This document shows positions 17,345 to 25,231 of a stretch of DNA of 49,048 nt, piece by piece. The DNA lies in contig CACDFC010000009.1 of the NCBI GenBank assembly GCA_902552035.1, positions 1 to 49,048 on the forward strand, in the 5' to 3' direction. Origin of the DNA: an uncultured Pelagibacteraceae bacterium. Its GTDB lineage: Bacteria; Pseudomonadota; Alphaproteobacteria; Pelagibacterales; Pelagibacteraceae. Under the pieces are notes generated by a model, which was not told the origin of the DNA, ran no database searches, and worked only from the letters and a program-made list of their open reading frames with translations. The number at the start of each line of letters is the position of its first letter. Positions within the stretch are counted from its first letter, which is position 1. A program made the translations under genes and the position numbers.

Positions 17345-18532
17345 TTGAGTATTAGGGATAATGTAAGAGTGTGTGTGCCAAGATATCTACAAATTGGCAA
17401 AGGAAGTCTTAGTCAACTTCCAGAAATTATAAAAATTTTAGGATCAATAAAATCACCATTAATTGTTACTGACAAACAAATGGTTCAATTTGGATATGTC
17501 AAAAAATTGCAGGAAGTTTTAAATAAAGCAGGATTAAATTCTAATGTATTTGATGACACAATCCCTGATCCCACAGACAAAGTTGTTTTAAAAGGCATTG
17601 ATATGTTAGAAAAAAATAAGAATGATGCCGTGATAGGCTTTGGAGGAGGAAGTCCAATTGACACAGCTAAAGCCATAGCAGTTCTTTCACAGTATAGTAG
17701 AGACATACAAGACTATAAACCGCCCGGAACTTTTGATAAAAAGGGTTTACCAATTATTGCAATACCAACAACCGCCGGAACTGGATCAGAGGTTACTCAT
17801 CATGCTGTAGTTATTGATAGTAGAACTAATAATTTAGAAAAAATATCATGTAGAGGTGAAGGTTTTGTTCCCATAGTTTCCATTATTGATTATGAATTAA
17901 CTCTATCTAAACCCAGAAGATTAACTATTGATAGTGCGATTGACACTTTGACGCATGGTATAGAAGCTTATGTTAGCAAGAAGGCAACTTTATTCTCAGA
18001 TAGAATGGCACTTGATACAATAAGACTTGTTACTGAAAATATATATGCAGTAGATAAAAACCCTAAAGATATAAAAGCAAGAGAAGGTTTAATGTTAGCT
18101 GCAACTTTAGGAGGTTTGGCTTTTTCAAATGCCTCAATATGTCTAGTACATGGAATGAGCAGACCATTAGGAAGTAATTTTAAAGTTCCACATGGTTTAA
18201 GTAATGCAATGCTATTACCTACAATTACAGAATTTTCAGTTGATCATGCTAAAAGTCGCTATGCAGATTGTAGTAGAGCAGGGAAATTTGCTCTATTAGA
18301 TGATGATGATCAAACTGCGTGTAAAAAATTATTACAAGGACTGTATAAAATTAATAAAGATTTTGAAGTACCATCAATGAAAAATTTTGGTATTGATCAA
18401 AAGAATTTTGAGGACCAATTAGAAAATATGGCAACAGATGCCGAGATATCTGGAGCGCCTGGCCTTAATCCGAGAGTGCCCTCTGTAAAGGAAATGATAA
18501 ATCTTTACGAGGAAGCATGGAGAGCATTTTAA
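17345..18532 (+). CDS. Iron-containing alcohol dehydrogenase (DddB-like context)
   Basis: This is a group III (Fe-type) NAD(P)-dependent alcohol dehydrogenase of about 395 residues. The nucleotide motif GFGGGSPIDTAKAIA and the segment PTTAGTGSEVTHHAV are clear. The four expected metal ligands are Asp200, His204 (DTLTHGIEAYV), His269 (LVHGMSRPLG) and His283 (VPHGLSNAML). TTG 17345 is chosen as start because of the GGAGGT 5 nt upstream. It heads a plus-strand unit with a TRAP transporter and is divergent from mmsA. Fe-ADH next to an MmsA-like enzyme recalls the DddB/DddC pair, suggesting oxidation of 3-hydroxypropionate or a related hydroxy acid. Other members use lactaldehyde, 4-hydroxybutyrate or butanol, so the substrate is open. 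Confidence 0.88.
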   Translation: MSIRDNVRVCVPRYLQIGKGSLSQLPEIIKILGSIKSPLIVTDKQMVQFGYVKKLQEVLNKAGLNSNVFDDTIPDPTDKVVLKGIDMLEKNKNDAVIGFGGGSPIDTAKAIAVLSQYSRDIQDYKPPGTFDKKGLPIIAIPTTAGTGSEVTHHAVVIDSRTNNLEKISCRGEGFVPIVSIIDYELTLSKPRRLTIDSAIDTLTHGIEAYVSKKATLFSDRMALDTIRLVTENIYAVDKNPKDIKAREGLMLAATLGGLAFSNASICLVHGMSRPLGSNFKVPHGLSNAMLLPTITEFSVDHAKSRYADCSRAGKFALLDDDDQTACKKLLQGLYKINKDFEVPSMKNFGIDQKNFEDQLENMATDAEISGAPGLNPRVPSVKEMINLYEEAWRAF

Positions 18533-18534
18533 GC

Positions 18535-18575
18535 AAGAGTTGGAAATGTTCTTTTTTTATTAATTAACAACTCTT
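18535..18575 (+). repeat. Inverted repeat in the dctP leader
   Basis: AAGAGTTG (18535-18542) and CAACTCTT (18568-18575) are perfect 8-bp arms separated by 25 nt that include a T7 run. It lies between the Fe-ADH stop and the dctP ribosome site. It might form an mRNA hairpin that protects or regulates dctP, or be an operator. The long loop makes a strong hairpin doubtful. Confidence 0.35.
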
Positions 18576-18595
18576 AAAACGAAGAGAGGGAAATA

Positions 18596-19660
18596 ATGAA
18601 AAAACTGATGAAAACATCTGTTAGTCTTTTTGCTGTTTTTGCTTTGATGATTACTTTTTCACTACAGCAAGTAAGTGCAGCAGAAAAGATTAGATGGAAA
18701 GTACAATCTACTTTTAACACTGGTTGGCCTGCTCTAGGAGATCCTGTAGCACGTTTATCAGATACATTGGATAGAGCGACTGATGGTAGAATTAAATTAA
18801 AGGTTTACGAGCCTGGAAAAATTCTTCCACCTTTAGAAATTTCACCTTCAATTAGTAAAGGTGACTTGCCAGCAGCTTATAACTACATGGCGTATGACCA
18901 AGGAAGAATTCCAGCAGCAGTACTTTTTGCGGCTGTACCGTTTGGAATGGAACCATGGGAATATGCTGCATGGTGGTTTGAAGGAGAAGGAGCTAAATTA
19001 GCTAATGAAATATATAATAAACAAAATATTCAAGTTTTGTTATGTAGTACAATTGGACCTGAAACAGCTGGCTGGTATAGAAATCCAATAACTAGCTTAG
19101 CAGATCTTAAAGGTTTAAAAATTCGTTTCTCAGGTTTAGGAGGAATGGTTTTAAACGAAATAGGAGCATCTGCAACTTTAATGGCTGGTGGAGAGATTTT
19201 TGCTGCTCTAGAAAAAGGAACTTTAGATGCAACTGAATATTCTATGCCTGCGATTGATGAAGTTTTAGGTTTTCATAAAATCACTAAGTTCAACCTATTT
19301 CCAGGATGGCACCAAGTATCAACTTCAACTCATTTCATGATCAATTTAGATTTATGGAAAAAAATGGGTGCGGCTGACCAAGCTTTATTCGAAATGGCTT
19401 GTACAGCAGCAGCTATGAGAGCAATTACAACAGGTGAATTTTTACAAGGAAAACAAATTGGAACTTTTCCTTCTAAAGGTGTAACAGCTGCTAGATTGCC
19501 TGATAGTGTATTGAGAGAACTACAAAAAGTTAGTGCTAGAGTCATGGATGAACAATCTGCTAAAGATGCTGACTTTAAAAGAGTATGGGAATCTCAACAA
19601 GCATTCATGAAAGAGTATGATGTTTGGCAAAAATGGGGATATTTACCTAGAAACTTTTAG
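18596..19660 (+). CDS. dctP: TRAP transporter solute-binding protein (TakP/FcbT1-like)
   Basis: This is a periplasmic binding protein for a TRAP importer of organic acids. A Sec signal peptide is visible (MKKLMKTSVSLFAVFALMIT, cleavage likely after VSA or SAA near residue 30). The mature part contains GWYRNPITSLADLKGLKIRF, GGEIFAALEKGTLDATEY, LGFHKI and FPGWHQVSTSTHFMIN, the order seen in the TakP/FcbT1 subgroup, whose ligands are 2-oxo acids and other carboxylates. A purine-rich AGAGGGA site precedes the ATG. The neighbouring dehydrogenases suggest a hydroxy or oxo acid ligand, but the exact substrate cannot be read from sequence. Confidence 0.93.
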   Translation: MKKLMKTSVSLFAVFALMITFSLQQVSAAEKIRWKVQSTFNTGWPALGDPVARLSDTLDRATDGRIKLKVYEPGKILPPLEISPSISKGDLPAAYNYMAYDQGRIPAAVLFAAVPFGMEPWEYAAWWFEGEGAKLANEIYNKQNIQVLLCSTIGPETAGWYRNPITSLADLKGLKIRFSGLGGMVLNEIGASATLMAGGEIFAALEKGTLDATEYSMPAIDEVLGFHKITKFNLFPGWHQVSTSTHFMINLDLWKKMGAADQALFEMACTAAAMRAITTGEFLQGKQIGTFPSKGVTAARLPDSVLRELQKVSARVMDEQSAKDADFKRVWESQQAFMKEYDVWQKWGYLPRNF

Positions 19661-19690
19661 TATTTAATACTTAAAAAGTTGATTATAATA

Positions 19691-19727
19691 ACAAAAGCGG
19701 CCGGTTTTACTGGCTGCTTTTGTTTTT
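19691..19727 (+). terminator. Intercistronic hairpin plus T-run between dctP and dctQ
   Basis: ACAAAAGCGGCCGG (19691-19704) pairs with CTGGCTGCTTTTGT (19710-19723) as a 14-bp stem with two G-T wobbles and the loop TTTTA, followed by T4 (T5 counting the last stem base). This is a classic intrinsic terminator or attenuator. Placed after the binding protein and before the membrane subunits, it should raise dctP mRNA over dctQM, either by partial termination or by blocking 3' decay. Confidence 0.85.
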
Positions 19728-19740
19728 AAGGAAAATAAAT

Positions 19741-20310
19741 ATGTCTAAAGATTTTACATCTGTTGAAGGTTCTCTTGATAAAAAATTACAGCTTAGACAT
19801 ACCCCTATAACGCAAAAGATAGATAATTTTGTATTACAGATTGGTGAATTTTTTAATTGGTTTTGGGTAATATTAGTTGCAGTTATTATTCTTAATGTAG
19901 TTTTAAGATACGTATTTAAAAATGGAATGATTGAACTAGAGGAGCTGCAATGGCATCTTTATTGTATTGGATGGTTAGTTGGACTTTCATCAACATATAT
20001 TGTGGACTCACATGTAAGAGTTGACGTTTTAAGTGAGAGACTTAGTTATAGAAAAAAATTATGGTTTGAATTATTTGGTATTTTGATTTTATTTTTACCA
20101 TTTGTAATTCTTGTCCTTTATTATGCTGTTCCTTTTTTTGAACTTTCATGGACTACAAGTGAAAGATCAACATCTGCGAATGGTTTACCAGCAAGATGGT
20201 TTGTCAAAGGCTTTCTAGTAATAAGTTTTTTCTTGTTACTAATTTCTGGATTCTCAAGAATCGTAAGAATAATAACAACTTTAAGATTTGGTTTTGAGGA
20301 TAAAAAATGA
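19741..20310 (+). CDS. dctQ: TRAP transporter small membrane subunit
   Basis: DctQ is the four-helix small permease subunit of TRAP transporters. The 189-residue product has hydrophobic segments near residues 30-52, 65-85, 100-125 and 145-170, with ELQWHLYCIGWLVGLSS and DSHVRVDVLSERL as family-typical sequences. I chose ATG 19741 (MSKDFTSVEG), which has AAGGA just upstream. A TTG at 19720 lies inside the preceding hairpin and is unlikely. The stop overlaps dctM as ATGA. Confidence 0.93.
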   Translation: MSKDFTSVEGSLDKKLQLRHTPITQKIDNFVLQIGEFFNWFWVILVAVIILNVVLRYVFKNGMIELEELQWHLYCIGWLVGLSSTYIVDSHVRVDVLSERLSYRKKLWFELFGILILFLPFVILVLYYAVPFFELSWTTSERSTSANGLPARWFVKGFLVISFFLLLISGFSRIVRIITTLRFGFEDKK

Positions 20311-21671
20311 TTTCATTGGTTTCAGAATATTTTTTAGCTATTGCCCTATTTTTTAGTTTTATAACATTAATATTTTACGGTTTCCCTGTTGCTTGGACTA
20401 TGGGTGGTTTGGGTGTTCTGTTTATATTTATTTCAATGCTTTCAGATAATTTATTTGACACTTTTTATGGTGTTGATTTTGGTTTTGCATCTATGGTTGT
20501 TTATCGTCTTTATGGGGTCATGGCAAACTGGGTTTTAGTTGCACTACCTATGTTTATTTTTATGGGAATCATGATGGATAAATCTGGTATTGCAGAGGAC
20601 TTGATGACTGATCTTTCCAAATTGTTCGGTAAAACAAGAGGTGGACTTGCTATCTCAATTGTATTTATCGGAGTTTTGCTTGCAGCTTCTACAGGTATTA
20701 TTGGTGCTGCTGTAGTACTTCTAACTATTTTAGGCGTACCACTAATGTTAAAAAATAATTATAATCCAAATTTAGCCTGTGGAGTTGTTTGTGCTACTGG
20801 GACTTTAGGAATTTTGATACCACCGAGTATTATGCTTGTAATTATGGGAGACCAAGTAAGAATATCAGTTGGTGATTTATTTATGGGTGCTGTATTTCCA
20901 GGATTGTTGCTAGGTTTATTATATACAATTTTTATTGTTGTTTACGCTTATATGAACCCAAAAGCTGCCCCTTTACCAAAAGATGCTGAACCAGTAGATT
21001 TTAAAATAGTCTTAAGAGTTTTAAAATCTATTATTCCACCAGCTCTATTAATTGTTGCTGTTTTAGGAAGTATATTTATGGGGATTGCTACCCCAACTGA
21101 AGCATCTGGGGTTGGAGCATTAGGAGCATCATTATTAGCAATACTTAGGGGAAGACTGTCATTTGCAGATTTAAAAATTGTGATTAGAAAAACAACTCAT
21201 ACTACAGCTTATATCTTTGCACTTTTTGTTGGAGCTACAATGTTCGCATTAATTTTAAGGGGTTTAGGTGGTGATGAACTAATAGAAGGAACTCTCAAAG
21301 CATTACCTTTTGGAACAAATGGAGTTGTAATTGTAGTTTTAATTTTTGCATTTTTATTAGGATTTTTTTTAGATTGGATTGAGATTACTCTAATTATTTT
21401 ACCATTTTTGGCACCAGTAATGGTAGATCTTGGAGTTGATCTAGTTTGGTTTATAGTAATGTTTGCTGTAGTACTGCAAACCTCATTCATAACCCCACCA
21501 GTCGGTTTTGCTTTATTTTATATGAAAGGTGTTGCTCCTCAAGGAATTTCTATAACAAATATATATAAAGGAATAATTCCATTTGTTATCCTTCAAGTAA
21601 TAGCAGTTGCTATAGTATTTAATTTTCCTGAAATAGTCACTTGGTTACCAAAAGTAGCTTATGGACCTTAA
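20307..21671 (+). CDS. dctM: TRAP transporter large membrane subunit
   Basis: DctM is the ion-coupled translocation subunit of the TRAP system. At 454 residues with about a dozen hydrophobic segments it is a complete member. It has conserved sequences such as WVLVALPMFIFMGIMMDKSG, TGTLGILIPPSIMLVIMG and GIATPTEASGVGALGA in order. It overlaps dctQ by four bases and forms one transporter with DctP and DctQ. A small secreted protein follows after 20 nt. Confidence 0.96.
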   Translation: MISLVSEYFLAIALFFSFITLIFYGFPVAWTMGGLGVLFIFISMLSDNLFDTFYGVDFGFASMVVYRLYGVMANWVLVALPMFIFMGIMMDKSGIAEDLMTDLSKLFGKTRGGLAISIVFIGVLLAASTGIIGAAVVLLTILGVPLMLKNNYNPNLACGVVCATGTLGILIPPSIMLVIMGDQVRISVGDLFMGAVFPGLLLGLLYTIFIVVYAYMNPKAAPLPKDAEPVDFKIVLRVLKSIIPPALLIVAVLGSIFMGIATPTEASGVGALGASLLAILRGRLSFADLKIVIRKTTHTTAYIFALFVGATMFALILRGLGGDELIEGTLKALPFGTNGVVIVVLIFAFLLGFFLDWIEITLIILPFLAPVMVDLGVDLVWFIVMFAVVLQTSFITPPVGFALFYMKGVAPQGISITNIYKGIIPFVILQVIAVAIVFNFPEIVTWLPKVAYGP

Positions 21672-21691
21672 TTGAATTATAATTATGTCCT

Positions 21692-22135
21692 ATGAAAAAA
21701 ATTTTTGTTTTAATATTTTCTGTTAGCATTTTATTTTTTATTAATAATGTAAAAGCAAATTTCGATTTTACCTTGAAAGATTATTTAGATAAAAAAGATT
21801 TAGAAGATGGTTCTACCCAAATATACTTATTAAAAAGATGTAGTGCAGTTTACGCATATGCCTCGGGTGTTATTCTCAAATCTGATGCTGTGACTTCAAA
21901 GAGTTTCATAGAAATTTCAAATAATCTGCTATTTAAAGCTGTCGAATTAAAGGTTATTGATGAGAAAAAAAAATTAGAAGACGCTCAAGAGGAGGCAGAA
22001 AAAAGTAGAAAAGAGTTATTCAATAATTACATAACTGATGGCAAAAAAAATTGGGAAAAAAACAAATCTCATTTTAAAGGTTCTTATATATCTGATGATA
22101 TGGCTATATGCTCTAAGTTAACTGAAGATAATTAA
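21692..22135 (+). CDS. Small secreted protein of unknown function
   Basis: I do not recognise a family. The 147-residue product starts with a clear signal peptide (MKKIFVLIFSVSILFFINNV, probable cleavage after VKA at residue 22). The mature part holds two cysteines, Cys50 and Cys140, which could form one disulfide, and a charged helical or coiled-coil stretch around residues 92-115 (EKKKLEDAQEEAEKSRKEL). It lacks a lipobox. Its place 20 nt behind dctM suggests cotranscription with the TRAP genes, and it may be a periplasmic accessory, but that is only context. Confidence 0.75.
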   Translation: MKKIFVLIFSVSILFFINNVKANFDFTLKDYLDKKDLEDGSTQIYLLKRCSAVYAYASGVILKSDAVTSKSFIEISNNLLFKAVELKVIDEKKKLEDAQEEAEKSRKELFNNYITDGKKNWEKNKSHFKGSYISDDMAICSKLTEDN

Positions 22136-22152
22136 CATAAAGGTCTAGATTT

Positions 22153-22180
22153 TTATTGAATAATTACTAGTTATCAATAA
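22153..22180 (+). repeat. Imperfect hairpin upstream of mdh
   Basis: TTATTG and ATAA pair with TTAT and CAATAA (10 bp with one bulged A, loop TTACTAG) in the 60-bp gap before mdh. It is AT-only apart from one G-C pair, so it is weak as an RNA structure. It could be a protein-binding site near the mdh promoter. Confidence 0.3.
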
Positions 22181-22195
22181 AAGATAATTTCAATT

Positions 22196-23161
22196 ATGGC
22201 TAAAAAAATTTCTTTAATTGGAGCAGGTCAAATAGGAGGAACTCTTGCACATTTAATCGGTACTAAAGAGTTAGTAAATGAAGTTGTTTTATTTGATATT
22301 GCATGTGGAATTGCAAAGGGAAAAGCTTTAGATATAGCGCAATCTTCATCAGTTGACGGTTTTAATGTAAAATTTTCTGGTACGGACGATTATAAAGATA
22401 TTAAAGATTCAGATGTAATCATTATTACAGCAGGAGTACCAAGAAAACCGGGCATGAGTAGAGATGATCTACTAGGTATAAATTTAAAAATTATCAAACA
22501 AGTAGCTAAAGGAATAAAAGAAAATGCTCCAAACGCATTTATAATATGCATTACTAATCCATTAGACGTCATGGTGATGGCTCTTCAAAAATTCTCTGGT
22601 CTTCCTGCTAATAAAATTGTTGGTATGGCAGGAATTTTGGATAGTTCACGATTTAAACTATTTCTATCATTAGAACTAAATGTTCCTGTAAAAGAAATAG
22701 ATGCAATGGTAATGGGCGGACATGGAGATACTATGGTTCCAATGCCAAGATTTACAAAAGTTTCTGGAAAACCTTTGCTAGATTTAATTAAAGAAGGAAA
22801 AATAACCAAAGAAAGATTAGAAGAAATAAATCAAAGGACCAGGGATGGTGGTGCAGAAATTGTTAAGTATTTAGAAAAAGGTTCAGCATTTTACGCTCCA
22901 GCAGCATCGGGCGTTCAAATGGCAGAAGCATATTTAAATAATGAAAAAAAACTACTACCATGTGCAGTACAATTAAATGGTGAATATGGTGTCAAAAATG
23001 TTTATGCGGGTGTACCAGTAATTGTGGGTAAAGACGGTGTTGAAAAAATAGAGCAAATTGATCTAGATGAGAAAGAAAAAAAAGAATTTATGCACTCTAT
23101 TGATGCAGTAAAGGCTCTTTGGGAAGCTGCATGTAAAATTGATCCTGATTTAGAAAAATAA
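22196..23161 (+). CDS. mdh: Malate dehydrogenase
   Basis: Mdh oxidises malate to oxaloacetate with NAD in the TCA cycle. The 321-residue protein is of the LDH-like type common in alphaproteobacteria. It has the NAD fold [29 protein letters not shown] with substrate-binding Arg residues, ITNPLDVMV, and the catalytic His in [13 protein letters not shown]. Its stop overlaps the sucC ATG by one base, heading the run mdh-sucCDAB-lpd. Confidence 0.97.
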   Translation: MAKKISLIGAGQIGGTLAHLIGTKELVNEVVLFDIACGIAKGKALDIAQSSSVDGFNVKFSGTDDYKDIKDSDVIIITAGVPRKPGMSRDDLLGINLKIIKQVAKGIKENAPNAFIICITNPLDVMVMALQKFSGLPANKIVGMAGILDSSRFKLFLSLELNVPVKEIDAMVMGGHGDTMVPMPRFTKVSGKPLLDLIKEGKITKERLEEINQRTRDGGAEIVKYLEKGSAFYAPAASGVQMAEAYLNNEKKLLPCAVQLNGEYGVKNVYAGVPVIVGKDGVEKIEQIDLDEKEKKEFMHSIDAVKALWEAACKIDPDLEK

Positions 23162-24321
23162 TGAATATTCACGAGCATCAAGCTAAAGAATTACTTAAAA
23201 AATTTGGAGCAAATGTACCTTTTGGAGTATTTGGATTATCTGTTGAAGAGGTTTTGGAAAAAGCAAAATTATTAAAAACAGAAAAATTTGTTTTAAAAGC
23301 TCAAATTCATGCTGGAGGAAGAGGAAAAGCAGGAGGAGTAAAAATATTAGAAACACTCGATGAATTAGAAAAATCATCGAGAGAGTTATTTGGCAAGAAG
23401 CTAGTGACTCATCAAACTGGTCCAGAAGGTAAAGAGGTAAAAAGACTTTATGTTGAAGAGTCGTCAAATATTGAAAAAGAATTTTATTTATCATGCTTAG
23501 TCGATAGGGCAAGTTCTAAAATAGCATTTATATCAAGTGATCAAGGAGGTATAGATATTGAAGAAGTAGCTAGTAAATCACCAGAAAAAATAATCACAAC
23601 CAAAATAGATTTAAAAGATCAAATTTCAAATGATGAATGTGAAAAAATTATTAAAATTTTTAATTTAAATGGAAATTTAAAAAATCAAGCAATATCTTTA
23701 ATTAAATCTATCTATAAAATGTTTGTAGACACTGATGCAAATATGGTTGAAATTAATCCACTTATATTAACAAAAGAAAATAAAGTTTTGTGTTTAGATG
23801 CAAAAATTAATTTTGATGATAATGCATTATTTAAACATCCAGAGATATTAAATCTCAGAGATTTAAATGAAGAGGATCCATCAGAAATTGAAGCTAGCCA
23901 ATATGGTTTATCTTATATCAAATTAAATGGAAGTATTGGTTGTATGGTTAACGGGGCAGGACTAGCAATGGCAACTATGGATATAATAAAATTATATGGA
24001 GAGGAGCCTGCAAACTTTTTAGATGTTGGAGGCGGAGCATCAAAAGAAAAAGTTTCTGCTGCATTTAAAATAATTTTGTCAGATAAAAATGTAAAAGGAA
24101 TATTAATAAATATTTTTGGTGGTATAATGAGGTGTGATGTATTAGCCCAAGGCATGGTTGATGCAGCTAAAAAAATGAATATCCATATTCCACTAGTTGT
24201 TAGACTTGCTGGTACAAATTTTAAAGAGGGAAAAAAAATACTTGATAATTCGGGACTCAAATTAATTTCAGCTGAAAATTTAGAGGATGCTGCAAAAAAA
24301 ATAGTAAAGGCTATTAGTTAA
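23161..24321 (+). CDS. sucC: Succinyl-CoA synthetase beta subunit
   Basis: SucC is the ATP-grasp subunit of succinyl-CoA synthetase, giving substrate-level ATP or GTP. At 386 residues it has the usual length. [20 protein letters not shown] and [18 protein letters not shown] mark the N-terminal ATP-grasp domain, VEINPLILT the metal-binding region, and [15 protein letters not shown] the CoA-ligase-like C-terminal domain. One-base overlaps link it to mdh and to sucD. Confidence 0.98.
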   Translation: MNIHEHQAKELLKKFGANVPFGVFGLSVEEVLEKAKLLKTEKFVLKAQIHAGGRGKAGGVKILETLDELEKSSRELFGKKLVTHQTGPEGKEVKRLYVEESSNIEKEFYLSCLVDRASSKIAFISSDQGGIDIEEVASKSPEKIITTKIDLKDQISNDECEKIIKIFNLNGNLKNQAISLIKSIYKMFVDTDANMVEINPLILTKENKVLCLDAKINFDDNALFKHPEILNLRDLNEEDPSEIEASQYGLSYIKLNGSIGCMVNGAGLAMATMDIIKLYGEEPANFLDVGGGASKEKVSAAFKIILSDKNVKGILINIFGGIMRCDVLAQGMVDAAKKMNIHIPLVVRLAGTNFKEGKKILDNSGLKLISAENLEDAAKKIVKAIS

Positions 24322-25196
24322 TGTCTGTCTTAATTAATAAAAATACAAAAGTTATCTGTCAGGGTTTCACAGGCTCACATGGATCTTTTCACTCAGAACA
24401 AGCAATTAAGTATGGGACAAACTTAGTAGGTGGAGTAACGCCTAAAAAAGGCGGTCAAATACATTTAGATAGACCAGTGTTTAACACAGTTAAAGAAGCG
24501 AAAGATAAAACTGGAGCAAATGCTACAATGATTTATGTTCCTGCTAAATTTGCTTATTCTGCTATTATTGAGGCAATAGAGGCATCTGTAGAACTTATAG
24601 TTTGTATCACTGAAGGAATCCCAGTTTTGGATATGTTAAAAATAAAAAAAAAATTAAGAAATTCTGGTTCAAGATTAATAGGTCCAAATTGTCCAGGAAT
24701 AATTACGCCCAATGAATGTAAAATTGGAATAATGCCTGGAAATATTCATAAGAAAGGCTCTGTTGGTATTGTTTCTAGATCGGGCACTCTAACATACGAA
24801 GCTGTTGCACAAACTACTGAAAATGGTCTAGGTCAATCGACTTGTATTGGTATTGGCGGAGATCCTATTAATGGAACAAGCTTTGTTGATTGTTTAGATT
24901 TATTTTTAAAAGATCCAGAAACAAAGTCAATTTTAATGATTGGAGAAATTGGGGGAACTGCCGAAGAGGAGGCGTCAGAATTTGTTAAAAATCATAAGAT
25001 TAAAAAACCAATCGTCGGCTTTATTGCAGGTCTAACAGCCCCACCCGGAAGAAGAATGGGTCATGCTGGGGCAATAATTTCTAAAGGAAAAGGAGGTGCT
25101 GAGGAGAAAATAAAAATTATGAATGAAGCTGGAATTATAGTAGCAAAATCACCCGCAGATATTGGAAAAACACTGCTAGAAAAATTGTCACTTTAA
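24321..25196 (+). CDS. sucD: Succinyl-CoA synthetase alpha subunit
   Basis: SucD binds CoA and carries the phosphohistidine intermediate. The 291 residues are typical. Visible motifs are [20 protein letters not shown] (CoA-binding N-terminus), [25 protein letters not shown], and [12 protein letters not shown], which holds the active-site His. It is coupled to sucC through a one-base overlap; sucA follows after 35 nt. Confidence 0.98.
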   Translation: MSVLINKNTKVICQGFTGSHGSFHSEQAIKYGTNLVGGVTPKKGGQIHLDRPVFNTVKEAKDKTGANATMIYVPAKFAYSAIIEAIEASVELIVCITEGIPVLDMLKIKKKLRNSGSRLIGPNCPGIITPNECKIGIMPGNIHKKGSVGIVSRSGTLTYEAVAQTTENGLGQSTCIGIGGDPINGTSFVDCLDLFLKDPETKSILMIGEIGGTAEEEASEFVKNHKIKKPIVGFIAGLTAPPGRRMGHAGAIISKGKGGAEEKIKIMNEAGIIVAKSPADIGKTLLEKLSL

Positions 25197-25231
25197 AATT
25201 ATTAACTACATATTATAATAAAGATAATTTA

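Noticed and set aside
23195-23512. Leu-rich minus-strand open frame inside sucC
   Set aside because: Hydrophobic composition arises from the complement of Lys/Glu-rich codons in AT-rich DNA, and sucC in the other strand is unambiguous.
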